From Streptomyces flaveus (lineage in GTDB: Bacteria; Actinomycetota; Actinomycetes; Streptomycetales; Streptomycetaceae): a stretch of DNA of 64,000 nucleotides. Shown in pieces: positions 9,299 to 17,265 of this stretch (the stretch's first letter is position 1; each line of letters begins with the position of its first letter). The position numbers were made by a program, and so were the translations under genes. Below the pieces are notes generated by a model. It made no database searches. It was not told where the DNA came from and saw nothing but the letters and a program-made list of their open reading frames with translations. Location of the stretch: NCBI RefSeq assembly GCF_014647675.1, contig NZ_BMPQ01000002.1:481033-545032 (forward strand), in the 5' to 3' direction.

Positions 9299-10411
9299 TC
9301 AACCATCGAGGTGTTGACCTGCCTCGATCGCCCCCTCCACCTCCGCCACCCGCTCCCGCTCCTCCACCGCGAAGCGCTCCGCGTCCAGCTTCTCCGCGAT
9401 CTCCTCGTCCTGCGCCATCAGCAGATCCAGATTCGAGTTGCCCATCTCGAAGACACCCATGTCGACGTACGCCTGCTGGAGGCGCTTGCCCCACAGGCCG
9501 ATGTCCTTGACGCAGGGGACGATGCGGCTGAAGAGCAACTGGCGGAAGAGAGCGAGGAATTCGGACTGCTCGCTGTACTCCTCGGCCTCCGCCCTGGGGA
9601 TGCCGAAGTTCTCCAGGACCTCGACGCCGCGCAGCCGGTCGCGCATCAGGTAGCAGCCCTCGATGACGAACTCCTCGCGTTCGCGCAGTTCGGCGTCGGA
9701 GAGCTGCTTGTAGTAGTCGCGCAGCGCCATGCGGCCGAAGGCCACGTGACGGGCCTCGTCCTGCATGACGTACGCGAGGATCTGCTTCGGCAGCGGCTTG
9801 TCGGTCGTATCCCTGATCATGCCGAAGGCGGCAAGCGCGAGGCCCTCGATCAGGACCTGCATTCCGAGATACGGCATGTCCCAGCGCGAGTCGCGCAGTG
9901 TGTCACCGAGCAGGGACTGGAGGTTGTCGTTGATCGGGTAGACCATCCCGATCTTCTCGTGCAGGAAGCGTCCGTAGATCTCCGCGTGCCGGGCCTCGTC
10001 CATCGTCTGGGTCGCGGAGTAGAACTTGGCGTCCAGGTCGGGCACGGACTCCACGATCCGGGCCGCGCACACCATCGCGCCCTGCTCGCCGTGCAGAAAC
10101 TGGCTGAACTGCCAGGAGGCGTAGTGCTTGCGCAGCTCACCCTTGTCCCGCTCCGTCATCTTCGCCCAGTGCCGGGTGCCGTAGAGGGTGAGTGACTCGT
10201 CGGGGATTCCGAGCGGATCGTACGGGTCCACCTCCAGGTCCCAGTCGATCCGCCGCTGTCCGTCCCACTGCTTGTCCTTGCCCTTCTGGTACAGGGCAAG
10301 GAGCCGGTCGCGTCCGTCGTCGTACTCCCAGCTGAACCGTGCCGCACCGCTCGCGGGCACCTGCCAGAGGGGGTCTCCGGGGTCCTGGGCGTAGAGGTCA
10401 TAGGTCGGCAT
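9299..10411 (-). CDS. Ferritin-like/R2-like diiron protein
   Basis: A 370-aa all-helical protein with diiron ligand motifs of the ferritin/ribonucleotide-reductase-R2 superfamily. These are HGEQGAM near residue 107, DEARH near 139, a Glu in LIEGLALAAFG and a second DEARH near 223. It is likely a diiron oxygenase or oxidase; the substrate is unknown. It is transcribed divergently from a second diiron enzyme (AurF-like) across a 143-bp region, so both probably share regulation, perhaps by the TetR regulator downstream of the partner. Confidence 0.8.
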   Translation of the reverse strand: MPTYDLYAQDPGDPLWQVPASGAARFSWEYDDGRDRLLALYQKGKDKQWDGQRRIDWDLEVDPYDPLGIPDESLTLYGTRHWAKMTERDKGELRKHYASWQFSQFLHGEQGAMVCAARIVESVPDLDAKFYSATQTMDEARHAEIYGRFLHEKIGMVYPINDNLQSLLGDTLRDSRWDMPYLGMQVLIEGLALAAFGMIRDTTDKPLPKQILAYVMQDEARHVAFGRMALRDYYKQLSDAELREREEFVIEGCYLMRDRLRGVEVLENFGIPRAEAEEYSEQSEFLALFRQLLFSRIVPCVKDIGLWGKRLQQAYVDMGVFEMGNSNLDLLMAQDEEIAEKLDAERFAVEERERVAEVEGAIEAGQHLDG

Positions 10412-10554
10412 GATGCGCAGGCTCTCGCGTGCTAGACGAAGTGTCAACAAGTCTTACGCGAGGGATTGACGAGCTTGCTGACAAGCGGTCTCATAAGCCT
10501 TGACCGCCGGTAACTCCCTTGGCCTGTCCGGATCTTCGAAGAGGTGGCGCGACC
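10412..10554. promoter_or_regulatory. Divergent promoter region between two diiron genes
   Basis: The 143-bp gap must hold both promoters. Rightwards, TTGACG at 10467 is followed 17 bp later by TCTCAT, a possible weak -35/-10 pair. Leftwards, TTGACA is seen on the minus strand at about 10443-10448. An inverted repeat GCTTG-CTGA-CAAGC lies at 10473-10486 between them and is a candidate operator. AGGTGG precedes the rightward ATG. Confidence 0.4.
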
Positions 10555-11493
10555 ATGACGCCCGTGACGGAAGCCGATGCGCTCGACGGTGTGCGCGACG
10601 CGCTCGGCCTGCTCAAGGACCGGGAACAGGTGGCCGCACGGCTGCTCGACGCGTCCGCGAAGCACTCCTTCGACCCCGACGAGGAGCTGGACTGGGACGC
10701 GCCCTTCGAAGAGGGCAAGTGGTTCTGGCCGCCGGAGCTGGTGTCGCTGTACGGCACGCCGATGTGGCAGCGGATGTCCCAGGAGCAGCGGATACTCCTC
10801 TCCCGGCACGAGGCCGCGGCGCTGGCCTCGCTGGGGATCTGGTTCGAGATCATCCTGATGCAGCTGCTCGTACGGCACATCTACGACAAGGCGGCGACGA
10901 GTGCCCACGTGCGGTACGCGCTCACGGAGATCGAGGACGAGTGCCGCCACTCCAAGATGTTCGCCCGCCTCATCAGCCGGGGCGACACCCCGTACTACCC
11001 GGTGAGCCGCCTCCACCACAACCTGGGCCGCCTCTTCAAGACGATCTCCACCACCCCGGGTTCCTTCACGGCGACGCTGCTCGGCGAGGAGGTCCTCGAC
11101 TGGATGCAACGCCTGACGTTCCCGGACGAACGCGTCCAGCCGCTGATCCGGGGCGTGACGCGGATCCACGTCGTGGAGGAGTCCCGCCACGTCCGCTACG
11201 CCCGCGAGGAACTCCGCCGGCAGATGGTGACCGCTCCGCGCTGGTCCCAGGAGTTCACGCGTGTCTCCTCCGGGGAGTTCGCGCGCGTCTTCTCCCTCGC
11301 GTTCATCAATCCCGACGTGTACGCGAACGTCGGGCTCGACCGGGGCGAGGCGCTGGCCCAGGTCCGGGCCAGCGCGCATCGGCGCGAGATCATGCAGACC
11401 GGAGCCAAACGCCTGACGGACTTCCTCGACGACATCGGGGTGCTGCGGGGGGCGGGGCGGCGCTTGTGGAGGGCGTCCGGGTTGCTGGCGTGA
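10555..11493 (+). CDS. AurF-like diiron N-oxygenase family protein
   Basis: A 312-aa protein of the AurF/CmlI diiron oxygenase family, whose characterised members oxidise arylamines to nitro compounds. Ligand-type motifs are present: SRHEAAAL (Glu near residue 85), TEIEDECRHSKMF (EXXXH near 125), LGEEVLDW and VVEESRHVRYA near 207. The partner diiron gene is divergent and a TetR gene lies downstream. No biosynthetic enzymes are adjacent, so the natural substrate cannot be guessed. The start is supported by AGGTGG 7 nt upstream. Confidence 0.85.
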   Translation: MTPVTEADALDGVRDALGLLKDREQVAARLLDASAKHSFDPDEELDWDAPFEEGKWFWPPELVSLYGTPMWQRMSQEQRILLSRHEAAALASLGIWFEIILMQLLVRHIYDKAATSAHVRYALTEIEDECRHSKMFARLISRGDTPYYPVSRLHHNLGRLFKTISTTPGSFTATLLGEEVLDWMQRLTFPDERVQPLIRGVTRIHVVEESRHVRYAREELRRQMVTAPRWSQEFTRVSSGEFARVFSLAFINPDVYANVGLDRGEALAQVRASAHRREIMQTGAKRLTDFLDDIGVLRGAGRRLWRASGLLA

Positions 11494-11623
11494 CCCTTGC
11501 GGTGGGCTGGGCAGGCGTTTCTTTCCCCAGCCCCGCCCCTTCCCGAAACTGGGGGCTACGCCCCCAGACCCCCCGCCAGGGGGTGGTGGGTGACACTGCG
11601 TGTCGCGGCTGCGGGTGCATCGT

Positions 11624-11915
11624 GGCTGGTCGCGCAGTTCCCCGCGCCCCTGAAAAGCCAAAGCCTGCGGCTTCCCGCACCCCGAGGAGCCGGGGCCCCG
11701 GGGAAGCCCGTACCCCCGACGACCCGCGCTCTCCCTCCGGCGGGAGGGGGCGTGGGCCGGTGCGTCCTATGCCCGTCGCTTAGCTCCGGTCTCGGAGAAC
11801 CAGGGCCTTGTACCAGGCCAGGGCCGTATGCCCGCCCTGCGACGGGCTGACGCACCGGCCCACGACCCCGCCACCCCCCACCCACCCAGGGGCGCGGGGA
11901 ACTGCGCGACCAGCC
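11624..11915. repeat. Composite intergenic repeat, copy A
   Basis: The 487-bp space between the AurF-like and TetR genes holds no credible gene. It contains a 28-nt boundary motif (reads GGCTGGTCGCGC from 11624), a 112-nt element (11752-11863) and the same 28-nt motif inverted (11888-11915). The whole block reappears in opposite orientation at 38342-38600. Confidence 0.85.
11752..11863. repeat. 112-nt structured repeat element, copy A
   Basis: Bounded by 15-bp perfect terminal inverted repeats (GTGGGCCGGTGCGTC and its complement). It has a second inner stem GCCCGTCGC/GCGACGGGC and a central hairpin-like stretch with CCTGGTACAAGGCCCTGG. By eye it matches copy B (38392-38503, inverted) at 104 of 112 positions with no gaps. 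It could fold into a branched RNA or be a MITE-like sequence; no protein is encoded. Confidence 0.8.
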
Positions 11916-11980
11916 ACCCACACACCCGCACCCAAAAACGAACCCAACCGCCCAACCCCCGGAGGGATACGCTGAGCCAT

Positions 11981-12700
11981 ATGGCCTCCGAGGTCCCCAC
12001 CCGCACATACCGCCGACTCTCAGTCGAAGAACGCCGCGGCCAGCTACTGAACGCGGCGCTGGACTTGTTCGCCCACCGAGTGCCGGAAGACGTGTCGCTC
12101 GACGACGTGGCGGAGGCCGCCGGAGTGTCGCGGCCGCTCGTGTACCGGTACTTCCCGGGCGGCAAGCAGCAGTTGTACGAGGCCGCCCTGCGCTCCGCCG
12201 CCGAAGAACTGGAGCACTGCTTCGCCGAGCCCCCTCAGGGTCCGCTGACCCAGCGGCTGGCCCGCGCGCTCGACCGCTATCTGGCTTTCGTGGACGAGCA
12301 CGACGCGGGATTCAGCGCGCTACTCCAGGGCGGCAGCGTCATCGAAACGTCCCGGACCACGGCCATCGTGGACGGCGTACGACGGGCCGCCGCCGAGCAC
12401 ATCCTGAGTCACCTGGACGTGAAGGAGCCGGGGCCGCGGCTCCGGATGACCGTACGGATGTGGATCACCGCCGTCGAGGCCGCCTCGCTGATCTGGCTGG
12501 ACGAGGAGAAGGAACCGCCGCTGGACGAGTTGCGCGACTGGCTGGTCGAGCAGTTCGTGGCCTGTCTCGTGGCGACCGCCGGACGCGACCCGCAGACCGC
12601 CGGCGTCGTACGGGCCGCGCTCGCGCTGGAGACCGCGGAGGGACCGCTCGGCGAGCTGGTCCGCAGGGTGCTCCCGGTGGTCGGCGACGCCCGTTTGTGA
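11981..12700 (+). CDS. TetR family transcriptional regulator
   Basis: A 239-aa regulator with an N-terminal TetR helix-turn-helix (residues about 15-62; SLDDVAEAAGVSRPLVYRYF) and an all-helical C-terminal ligand domain. ATG is preceded by GGAGGG at a long 14-nt distance. It lies downstream of the AurF-like gene on the same strand but is separated by the 487-bp repeat region, so it may have its own promoter. Targets are not shown; the divergent diiron genes are the obvious candidates. Confidence 0.9.
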   Translation: MASEVPTRTYRRLSVEERRGQLLNAALDLFAHRVPEDVSLDDVAEAAGVSRPLVYRYFPGGKQQLYEAALRSAAEELEHCFAEPPQGPLTQRLARALDRYLAFVDEHDAGFSALLQGGSVIETSRTTAIVDGVRRAAAEHILSHLDVKEPGPRLRMTVRMWITAVEAASLIWLDEEKEPPLDELRDWLVEQFVACLVATAGRDPQTAGVVRAALALETAEGPLGELVRRVLPVVGDARL

Positions 12701-12710
12701 GACTGGCCCG

Positions 12711-13049
12711 GTGAAGAGCGAAGACACTCCCTTCGTGGGCGGCCCTCTCGACGGGCGCGTACTGCCGGTTCTGCTCGGCATGACCGGGCACCCGCCGAAG
12801 GTGTACCGGGTTCCGGTGCCGGACGCGGCGGGCGGTCCGCCGACGGTTCTGGTCTACCGGCGCATACCGGCGGCGCAGGGCAAACCGCTCAGTCTCCACC
12901 CGGGGTGGAAGTACGAGTTCGACCCCGAGGGCGACAAGGGCGGCAGGCTCAAATGGCCGTGGTCCAAGCCGGAGACCACACCGGACGCCGCACCGCACAC
13001 CGATCCAGACGCCACGCCGCGCGGCAAGCCCGACGACGCCGACGAGTGA
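12711..13049 (+). CDS. Conserved hypothetical protein
   Basis: A 112-aa soluble protein starting at GTG only 10 nt after the TetR stop, so probably in the same transcript. The first 85 residues are ordered, with FVGGPLDGRVLPV and VYRVPVPD. The tail (about 86-112) is a disordered Pro/Asp/Thr-rich stretch ending in DDADE. I do not recognise a domain. Codon usage is typical, which supports coding. Confidence 0.7.
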   Translation: MKSEDTPFVGGPLDGRVLPVLLGMTGHPPKVYRVPVPDAAGGPPTVLVYRRIPAAQGKPLSLHPGWKYEFDPEGDKGGRLKWPWSKPETTPDAAPHTDPDATPRGKPDDADE

Positions 13050-13111
13050 CCCCCTTGGGCCGAACCGACCACTGCCCGCGCGCGAGCGCGACGCAGCCGT
13101 CTGATGCTCGC

Positions 13112-13140
13112 GGTACGGGGTGGAGGGGCCACCCCGTACC
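13112..13140 (+). promoter_or_regulatory. 12-bp perfect hairpin abutting a ribosome binding site
   Basis: GGTACGGGGTGG (13112-13123), loop AGGGG, CCACCCCGTACC (13129-13140). The next base begins the Shine-Dalgarno GGAGGTGATG of the NlpC/P60 gene. Its position suggests either a terminator of the upstream pair or a structure controlling translation or mRNA stability. Confidence 0.7.
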
Positions 13141-13152
13141 GGAGGTGATGAC

Positions 13153-14274
13153 GTGTCAGGAAGGTTTCTGCGTCTGGTCTGTACGGCGGCGATCGCAGCC
13201 GGCGCAGCTCTCTCGCCAACATCCGTACCCGCGGCGGCCGAGCCCGGCGAACGGCCCGTAGCCGAGCTGCTGACAGACCTTCAGCGCCTCTACCAGGAAG
13301 CCGAACAGGCCACCGAGACCTACAACGCCACCGAGGAGAAGCTGACCGACCAGCGCACCGAGGTCGCGAAACTGAACCGGCGGCTCGCCAGGGCCCGGCT
13401 CTCCCTGCACGACAGTCGGAGCGCCGCCGCACGGCTCGCCCGGCAGCAGTACCAGAGCAGCACCGAGATCTCCCCGTACGTACGCCTTCTCCTCGCCCGC
13501 GACCCGCAGCACGCCCTCGACCAGGGGCATGTGATCCGGCAGCTCTCCAAGCGGCGGGCCGCGACGGTGAACCGGCTGATCGGGAGCGAGAAGAAGACCG
13601 ACGCACTCGCCCGCGCCGCCCGCAAGGCCCTCGACGGCCAACTCGCCCTCGCCGAACGGCAGAAGAAGGACCGTGACGCCGTACAGCAGCGCCTGAAGGA
13701 CGTCGAGGAACTGCTCACCTCCCTCAGTGCGGATCAGCTCGCCGAACTGGCCGAGCTGGAGAAGGCCGAGGTCGCCGAGGCGCAGGAGGAGCTGGTGGCC
13801 TCCGGCGCGCTCGGCAGCAGCGCGCGCCCGCCCTCGCGGCAGGGCGAGGCGGCGCTGCGGTACGCCGTGGAGCAGATCGGCAAGCCGTACGAGTGGGGCG
13901 CCGAGGGGCCGGACACGTACGACTGCTCGGGGCTGACATCCGAGGCCTGGGGGCACGCGGGGCAGCCCACCCCCCGTACCAGCCAGGAGCAGTGGGACCG
14001 GCTGCCCCGGATTCCGCTGAGCGAGCTGCGGCCCGGTGACCTGGTGGTCTACTTTCCCGAAGCCACCCACGTCGCCCTCTATCTGGGCGACGGCATGGTG
14101 ATCCACGCACCCCGTCCGGACGCGACGGTCAAGGTCTCACCGCTCGCGGCCAACCCCGTCCTCGGCGCGGTCCGCCCGGACCCGGCCGGGGAGCCCCTGC
14201 GGCAGTACACACCACCGAAGCTCCCCCCGGGCGCGACGGACGGATCCGACGAGGGGTACGAGGGTGAGAGCTGA
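13153..14274 (+). CDS. Secreted NlpC/P60 peptidoglycan endopeptidase
   Basis: A 373-aa exported protein with a signal peptide (residues 1-28, LVCTAAIAAGAAL then AAAEP). A long coiled-coil region (about 35-225) is rich in Glu, Arg and Leu, and a C-terminal NlpC/P60 domain (about 235-350) follows. Catalytic Cys lies in YDCSGLTSEAW and His in DATHVALYLG, with HAPRP after. It cleaves stem-peptide bonds (gamma-Glu-Dap type) in the wall; the coiled coil usually restrains such hydrolases. The GTG start has a perfect GGAGGTGATG 6 nt upstream. Longer starts upstream would run through the hairpin and are unlikely. Confidence 0.93.
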   Translation: MSGRFLRLVCTAAIAAGAALSPTSVPAAAEPGERPVAELLTDLQRLYQEAEQATETYNATEEKLTDQRTEVAKLNRRLARARLSLHDSRSAAARLARQQYQSSTEISPYVRLLLARDPQHALDQGHVIRQLSKRRAATVNRLIGSEKKTDALARAARKALDGQLALAERQKKDRDAVQQRLKDVEELLTSLSADQLAELAELEKAEVAEAQEELVASGALGSSARPPSRQGEAALRYAVEQIGKPYEWGAEGPDTYDCSGLTSEAWGHAGQPTPRTSQEQWDRLPRIPLSELRPGDLVVYFPEATHVALYLGDGMVIHAPRPDATVKVSPLAANPVLGAVRPDPAGEPLRQYTPPKLPPGATDGSDEGYEGES

Positions 14275-14302
14275 GCGACCTTGGTGAAGTCCGGTGCGGT
14301 AC

Positions 14303-14340
14303 CGCGCCCCTAAGGAGGCCGCAGGCCTCTTAGGGGCGCG
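14303..14340. terminator. Bidirectional terminator-like hairpin (repeat family member)
   Basis: A 17-bp stem with a single bulged G and a GCA loop, arms starting CGCGCCCCTAAG. It separates the convergent NlpC/P60 and monooxygenase genes. Bases 14330-14385 continue into the dispersed motif (AGGGGCGCGGGG...GCGCGACCAGCCA) shared with other intergenic regions of this window. Confidence 0.7.
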
Positions 14341-14427
14341 GGGCTGTTTCGATATGCGGCTCCGCCGCGTGGGCGCGACCAGCCACGACGGACTCGCAGC
14401 CGAATCACTGCACCTCCAGCGGAGCGC

Positions 14428-15681
14428 TTACGCTCCCGCCACCGACGCCAGATAGGCCTCGGTCTTCTCTGGCTCGTAGAAGAAGTTCTCGTAGTCCGCC
14501 GGGTCGTTGAAGCCGTTGGCGAAGCGGTCGGCGACCGGCGGGAGCTGGCCGGCGGCGCCGATCAGGTTCAGGACGTGCTCCGGCGGGGCGCCGAGCATCG
14601 CGTTGGTCCACTTGGTGACGTACTGCGCGGTGTCCCAGTAACGCTCGAAGGTCCCCCGCATCCAGGCCTCGTCGAAGGGCTGGTCACCGTGCGAGAGGAT
14701 CGAGTCCAGGTACGAAGCCGCGCATTTCGAGGCGGAGTTGGAGCCCTGACCGGTGATGGGGTCGTTCGCCACGACGACGTCCGCGACGCCCAGGACCAGG
14801 CCGCCGCCGGGGAGGTGGCCGACGGGGTTGCGGACGGTGGGGGTGTAGCGACCGGACAGCGTGCCGTTGGCATCGGTCAGTTCGACCTTGGTGGCCCGCG
14901 CGTACTCCCACGGCACGAACCGCTCCATGAGTTCCAGGGTCAGGGAGAGGTGTTCGGCCGGGTCCTTGACGCCTTGGAAGACGTCGAGCGGGCCGCCGGG
15001 TATGCCCTCGAAGAAGAGGATGTCGGCGCGGCCGGAGTTGGTGAGGCAGGGCATGACGAAGAGTTCGCCGACGCCGGGGACCAGGTTGCAGCGGACCGCT
15101 TCGTAGTCGGGGTGCTCGGGGCGCGGGCCCAGGCCGTGCACGTACGCGACGGCCAGCGCGCGCTGCGGCTCGCTGTACGGGGAGCGGGCGGCGTCCCGGC
15201 CGAACATGGAGACCAGCTCGCCCTTGCCCGCCGACACCAGCACCAGGTCGTACGTACGGGAGAAGTAGTCGAGGTCGGACACCGCCGCGCCGTGGATGAC
15301 GAGCTGGCCGCCGCGCTGCGCGAACGTCTCCATCCAGCCGGCCATCTTCACGCGCTGGTCGACGGACTGCGCGTACCCGTCGAGGCTGCCCACCCAGTCG
15401 ATCGCGCGCTGCGTGGGGCCCGGGTCGTGGGAGCCGGGGGCCGCGACCGAGACGCCGAGTCCTTCGATCTTCGGGGCCTGGGACTCCCAGAAGTTCAGCT
15501 GGAGATCGCGCTCGTGCTGCAGGGCCGTGTGGAACATGCACTGCGTGGACATGACGCGGCCGGTACGGATCTCGTCCGCCGTCCGGTTGGACATCAGGGT
15601 GACCTCGTACCCGTGCGACTGGAGTCCGAGGGCGAGCTGGAGTCCGGACTGGCCGGCTCCGACGACGAGTATCTTCCGCAT
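14428..15681 (-). CDS. Styrene/indole monooxygenase-like flavoprotein (StyA family)
   Basis: A 417-aa FAD-dependent monooxygenase with the N-terminal Rossmann fingerprint VVGAGQSGLQLALGL (residues 6-20). The StyA-type body includes MSTQCMFHTALQHE and the C-terminal FAD segment GVADVVVANDPITGQGSNSA. StyA enzymes epoxidise aryl alkenes or indole using FADH2 supplied by a separate StyB reductase; no StyB is encoded in this window. It follows the conservon genes on the same strand after 48 bp, so it may be co-transcribed with them. The substrate is unknown. Confidence 0.85.
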   Translation of the reverse strand: MRKILVVGAGQSGLQLALGLQSHGYEVTLMSNRTADEIRTGRVMSTQCMFHTALQHERDLQLNFWESQAPKIEGLGVSVAAPGSHDPGPTQRAIDWVGSLDGYAQSVDQRVKMAGWMETFAQRGGQLVIHGAAVSDLDYFSRTYDLVLVSAGKGELVSMFGRDAARSPYSEPQRALAVAYVHGLGPRPEHPDYEAVRCNLVPGVGELFVMPCLTNSGRADILFFEGIPGGPLDVFQGVKDPAEHLSLTLELMERFVPWEYARATKVELTDANGTLSGRYTPTVRNPVGHLPGGGLVLGVADVVVANDPITGQGSNSASKCAASYLDSILSHGDQPFDEAWMRGTFERYWDTAQYVTKWTNAMLGAPPEHVLNLIGAAGQLPPVADRFANGFNDPADYENFFYEPEKTEAYLASVAGA

Positions 15682-15729
15682 GCGGGTCCTGTCTCCTACC
15701 TGGCACTACTGGCCTGGAACTACTGGCGA

Positions 15730-16368
15730 CTACTCGGGGCTTACTTCGAGCGCGTGGCCGACGAGGGCCAGCAGGGTCTCGATCACCGAGATCCGGCGGC
15801 GCGCGTCCATGATCATGACAGGTATGTGTGCGGGCACAGTGAGGGCCTCGCGTACGTCTTCGGGCTCGTACCGGTCGGTGCCGTCGAAGTGGTTGACGGC
15901 GACGACGTACGGCAGTCCGCAGCTCTCGAAGTAGTCAAGAGCGGGGAAGCAGTCCTTCAGGCGGCGGGTGTCGGCGAGGACGACCGCGCCGATCGCGCCG
16001 CGTACGAGGTCGTCCCACATGAACCAGAACCGCTGCTGGCCCGGTGTGCCGAAGAGGTAGAGCACCAGGTCGTCGTCGAGCGTGATGCGGCCGAAGTCCA
16101 TGGCCACGGTCGTCGTCAGCTTCTCGGGCGTCGCGGTGAGGTCGTCGGTGTCCTCGCTCGCCTCGGTCATCAGCGCCTCGGTCTCAAGAGGCGTGATCTC
16201 CGAGACGGCGCCGACGAGCGTGGTCTTGCCGACGCCGAAGCCGCCGGCCACCACGATCTTCGTGGCGATCGGGGCGCGTGTCGGGTCCGTCTGCCAGGCC
16301 TGGAGGTTCTCGTCCGCGTCCGGGACGGCTATGGGTTCGGCGACGGCCTCAGAGACGGCGGAGTCCAT
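15730..16368 (-). CDS. cvnD: Conservon small GTPase (CvnD type)
   Basis: A 212-aa Ras-like/MglA-type GTPase. It has Walker A GGFGVGKTTLVGA near residue 42, a switch region with TVAMDFGRI, DxxG-like LFGTPGQQRF and the NxxD-like NHFDG near 158. It is the last member of a conservon and probably cycles in response to the membrane kinase. It overlaps the DUF742 gene by 20 nt, so translation is coupled. Conservon output has been shown to influence development and secondary metabolism in Streptomyces, but the target here is unknown. Confidence 0.93.
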   Translation of the reverse strand: MDSAVSEAVAEPIAVPDADENLQAWQTDPTRAPIATKIVVAGGFGVGKTTLVGAVSEITPLETEALMTEASEDTDDLTATPEKLTTTVAMDFGRITLDDDLVLYLFGTPGQQRFWFMWDDLVRGAIGAVVLADTRRLKDCFPALDYFESCGLPYVVAVNHFDGTDRYEPEDVREALTVPAHIPVMIMDARRRISVIETLLALVGHALEVSPE

Positions 16369-16762
16369 TCAGCACCCTTTCGAGCAGTGCGCGGTCCGGC
16401 TGTCCGGTGCCGTGACCGGTTCCGTACACGCGGATCTTTCCCTGGTCCGCCAGATCGCTGATGAGTACGCGGACCACGCCGAGCGGCATCTTCAGCAGCG
16501 CGGAGATCTCGGCCACCGTGCGCATCCGGCGGCAGAGTTCGACGATGGCCCGCATCTCGGGCATGACGCGGGTGTTGAGGGAGCCGTTCGTCAACTCCCG
16601 CCGTTCTTCGGGGGCTTCGAGCGCGGCGGTGCTGGCGACGAAGGTCTCGACGAGCAGTACGTGGCCGAAGCGCGTACGGCCGCCGGTGAGCGAGTAGGGG
16701 CGTACGCGGGCCGGTTTCCGGTCGGCACCTCGTACCGGAAGCTTGGGCGCCTGGCTGCTCAC
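16349..16762 (-). CDS. cvnC: Conservon DUF742 protein (CvnC type)
   Basis: A 137-aa DUF742 protein with the conserved VRPYSLTGGRT near residue 20 and a winged-helix-like C-terminal part (EISALLKMPLGVVRVLISDLADQG). DUF742 proteins are small cytoplasmic partners of the CvnA kinase complex. It overlaps both neighbours (4 nt with the roadblock gene, 20 nt with the GTPase), giving a tightly coupled order B-C-D. Confidence 0.92.
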   Translation of the reverse strand: MSSQAPKLPVRGADRKPARVRPYSLTGGRTRFGHVLLVETFVASTAALEAPEERRELTNGSLNTRVMPEMRAIVELCRRMRTVAEISALLKMPLGVVRVLISDLADQGKIRVYGTGHGTGQPDRALLERVLNGLRRL

Positions 16763-17265
16763 TGGGTGCTCCCTATCGACGCGTCCTCTATCGACTGGCG
16801 CAGCTCGCTGCGGAGTTCGGGGGTCAGGACGTGCCCGGCGCGGCCCACGAAGAGCGCCATGTGGTACGCGACGACGCTCATGTCGCAGTCCGACGCGCCG
16901 TGCACACCGAGCAGCGAGCCGTCGCTGATCGACATGACGAAGAGGCTGCCCTCCTCCATCGCGACCATGGTCTGCTTGACGCGGCCGGAGTCCATCAGCC
17001 GGGCGGCGCCGATGGTGAGGCTGCCGATGCCGGAGACGACGGTGGCGAGGTCGGCGGAGGAACCCCTGGGTCCTGTGGGCCTGGCCGTGCCCGCCACGGC
17101 GACAGCCTCCGCGTTTCTCCCGGGGTCGGAGGAGAGCAGCAGCAGGCCGTCGGAAGAGACCACCGCGACCGACAGGATGCCCGGCACCTCCTCGACGAGG
17201 TTCGTCAGCAGCCAGTGCAGATTGCGGGCCTCATTGCTCAGTCCGAAGGTACTCGGCGCCTTCAA
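16759..17265 (-). CDS. cvnB: Conservon roadblock/LC7 protein (CvnB type)
   Basis: A 168-aa roadblock/LC7 domain protein (NLHWLLTNLVEEVPGILSV, then AVVSSDGLLLLSS). These act as GTPase-activating or scaffold subunits for MglA-like GTPases. An insert after residue 50 (AVAVAGTARPTGPRGSS) replaces the more usual short loop. The start appears to be TTG, overlapping the kinase stop (TTGA) with GAGGAGG 8 nt upstream. Confidence 0.9.
   Translation of the reverse strand: MKAPSTFGLSNEARNLHWLLTNLVEEVPGILSVAVVSSDGLLLLSSDPGRNAEAVAVAGTARPTGPRGSSADLATVVSGIGSLTIGAARLMDSGRVKQTMVAMEEGSLFVMSISDGSLLGVHGASDCDMSVVAYHMALFVGRAGHVLTPELRSELRQSIEDASIGSTQ

Noticed and set aside
11494..11980. Short ORFs in the repeat region
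   Set aside because: Formed by GC-rich palindromes; they differ between the two repeat copies and lack ribosome sites.
14575..16461. 628-codon plus-strand frame across the StyA and GTPase genes
   Set aside because: Complement of two well-supported genes; no recognisable domain.
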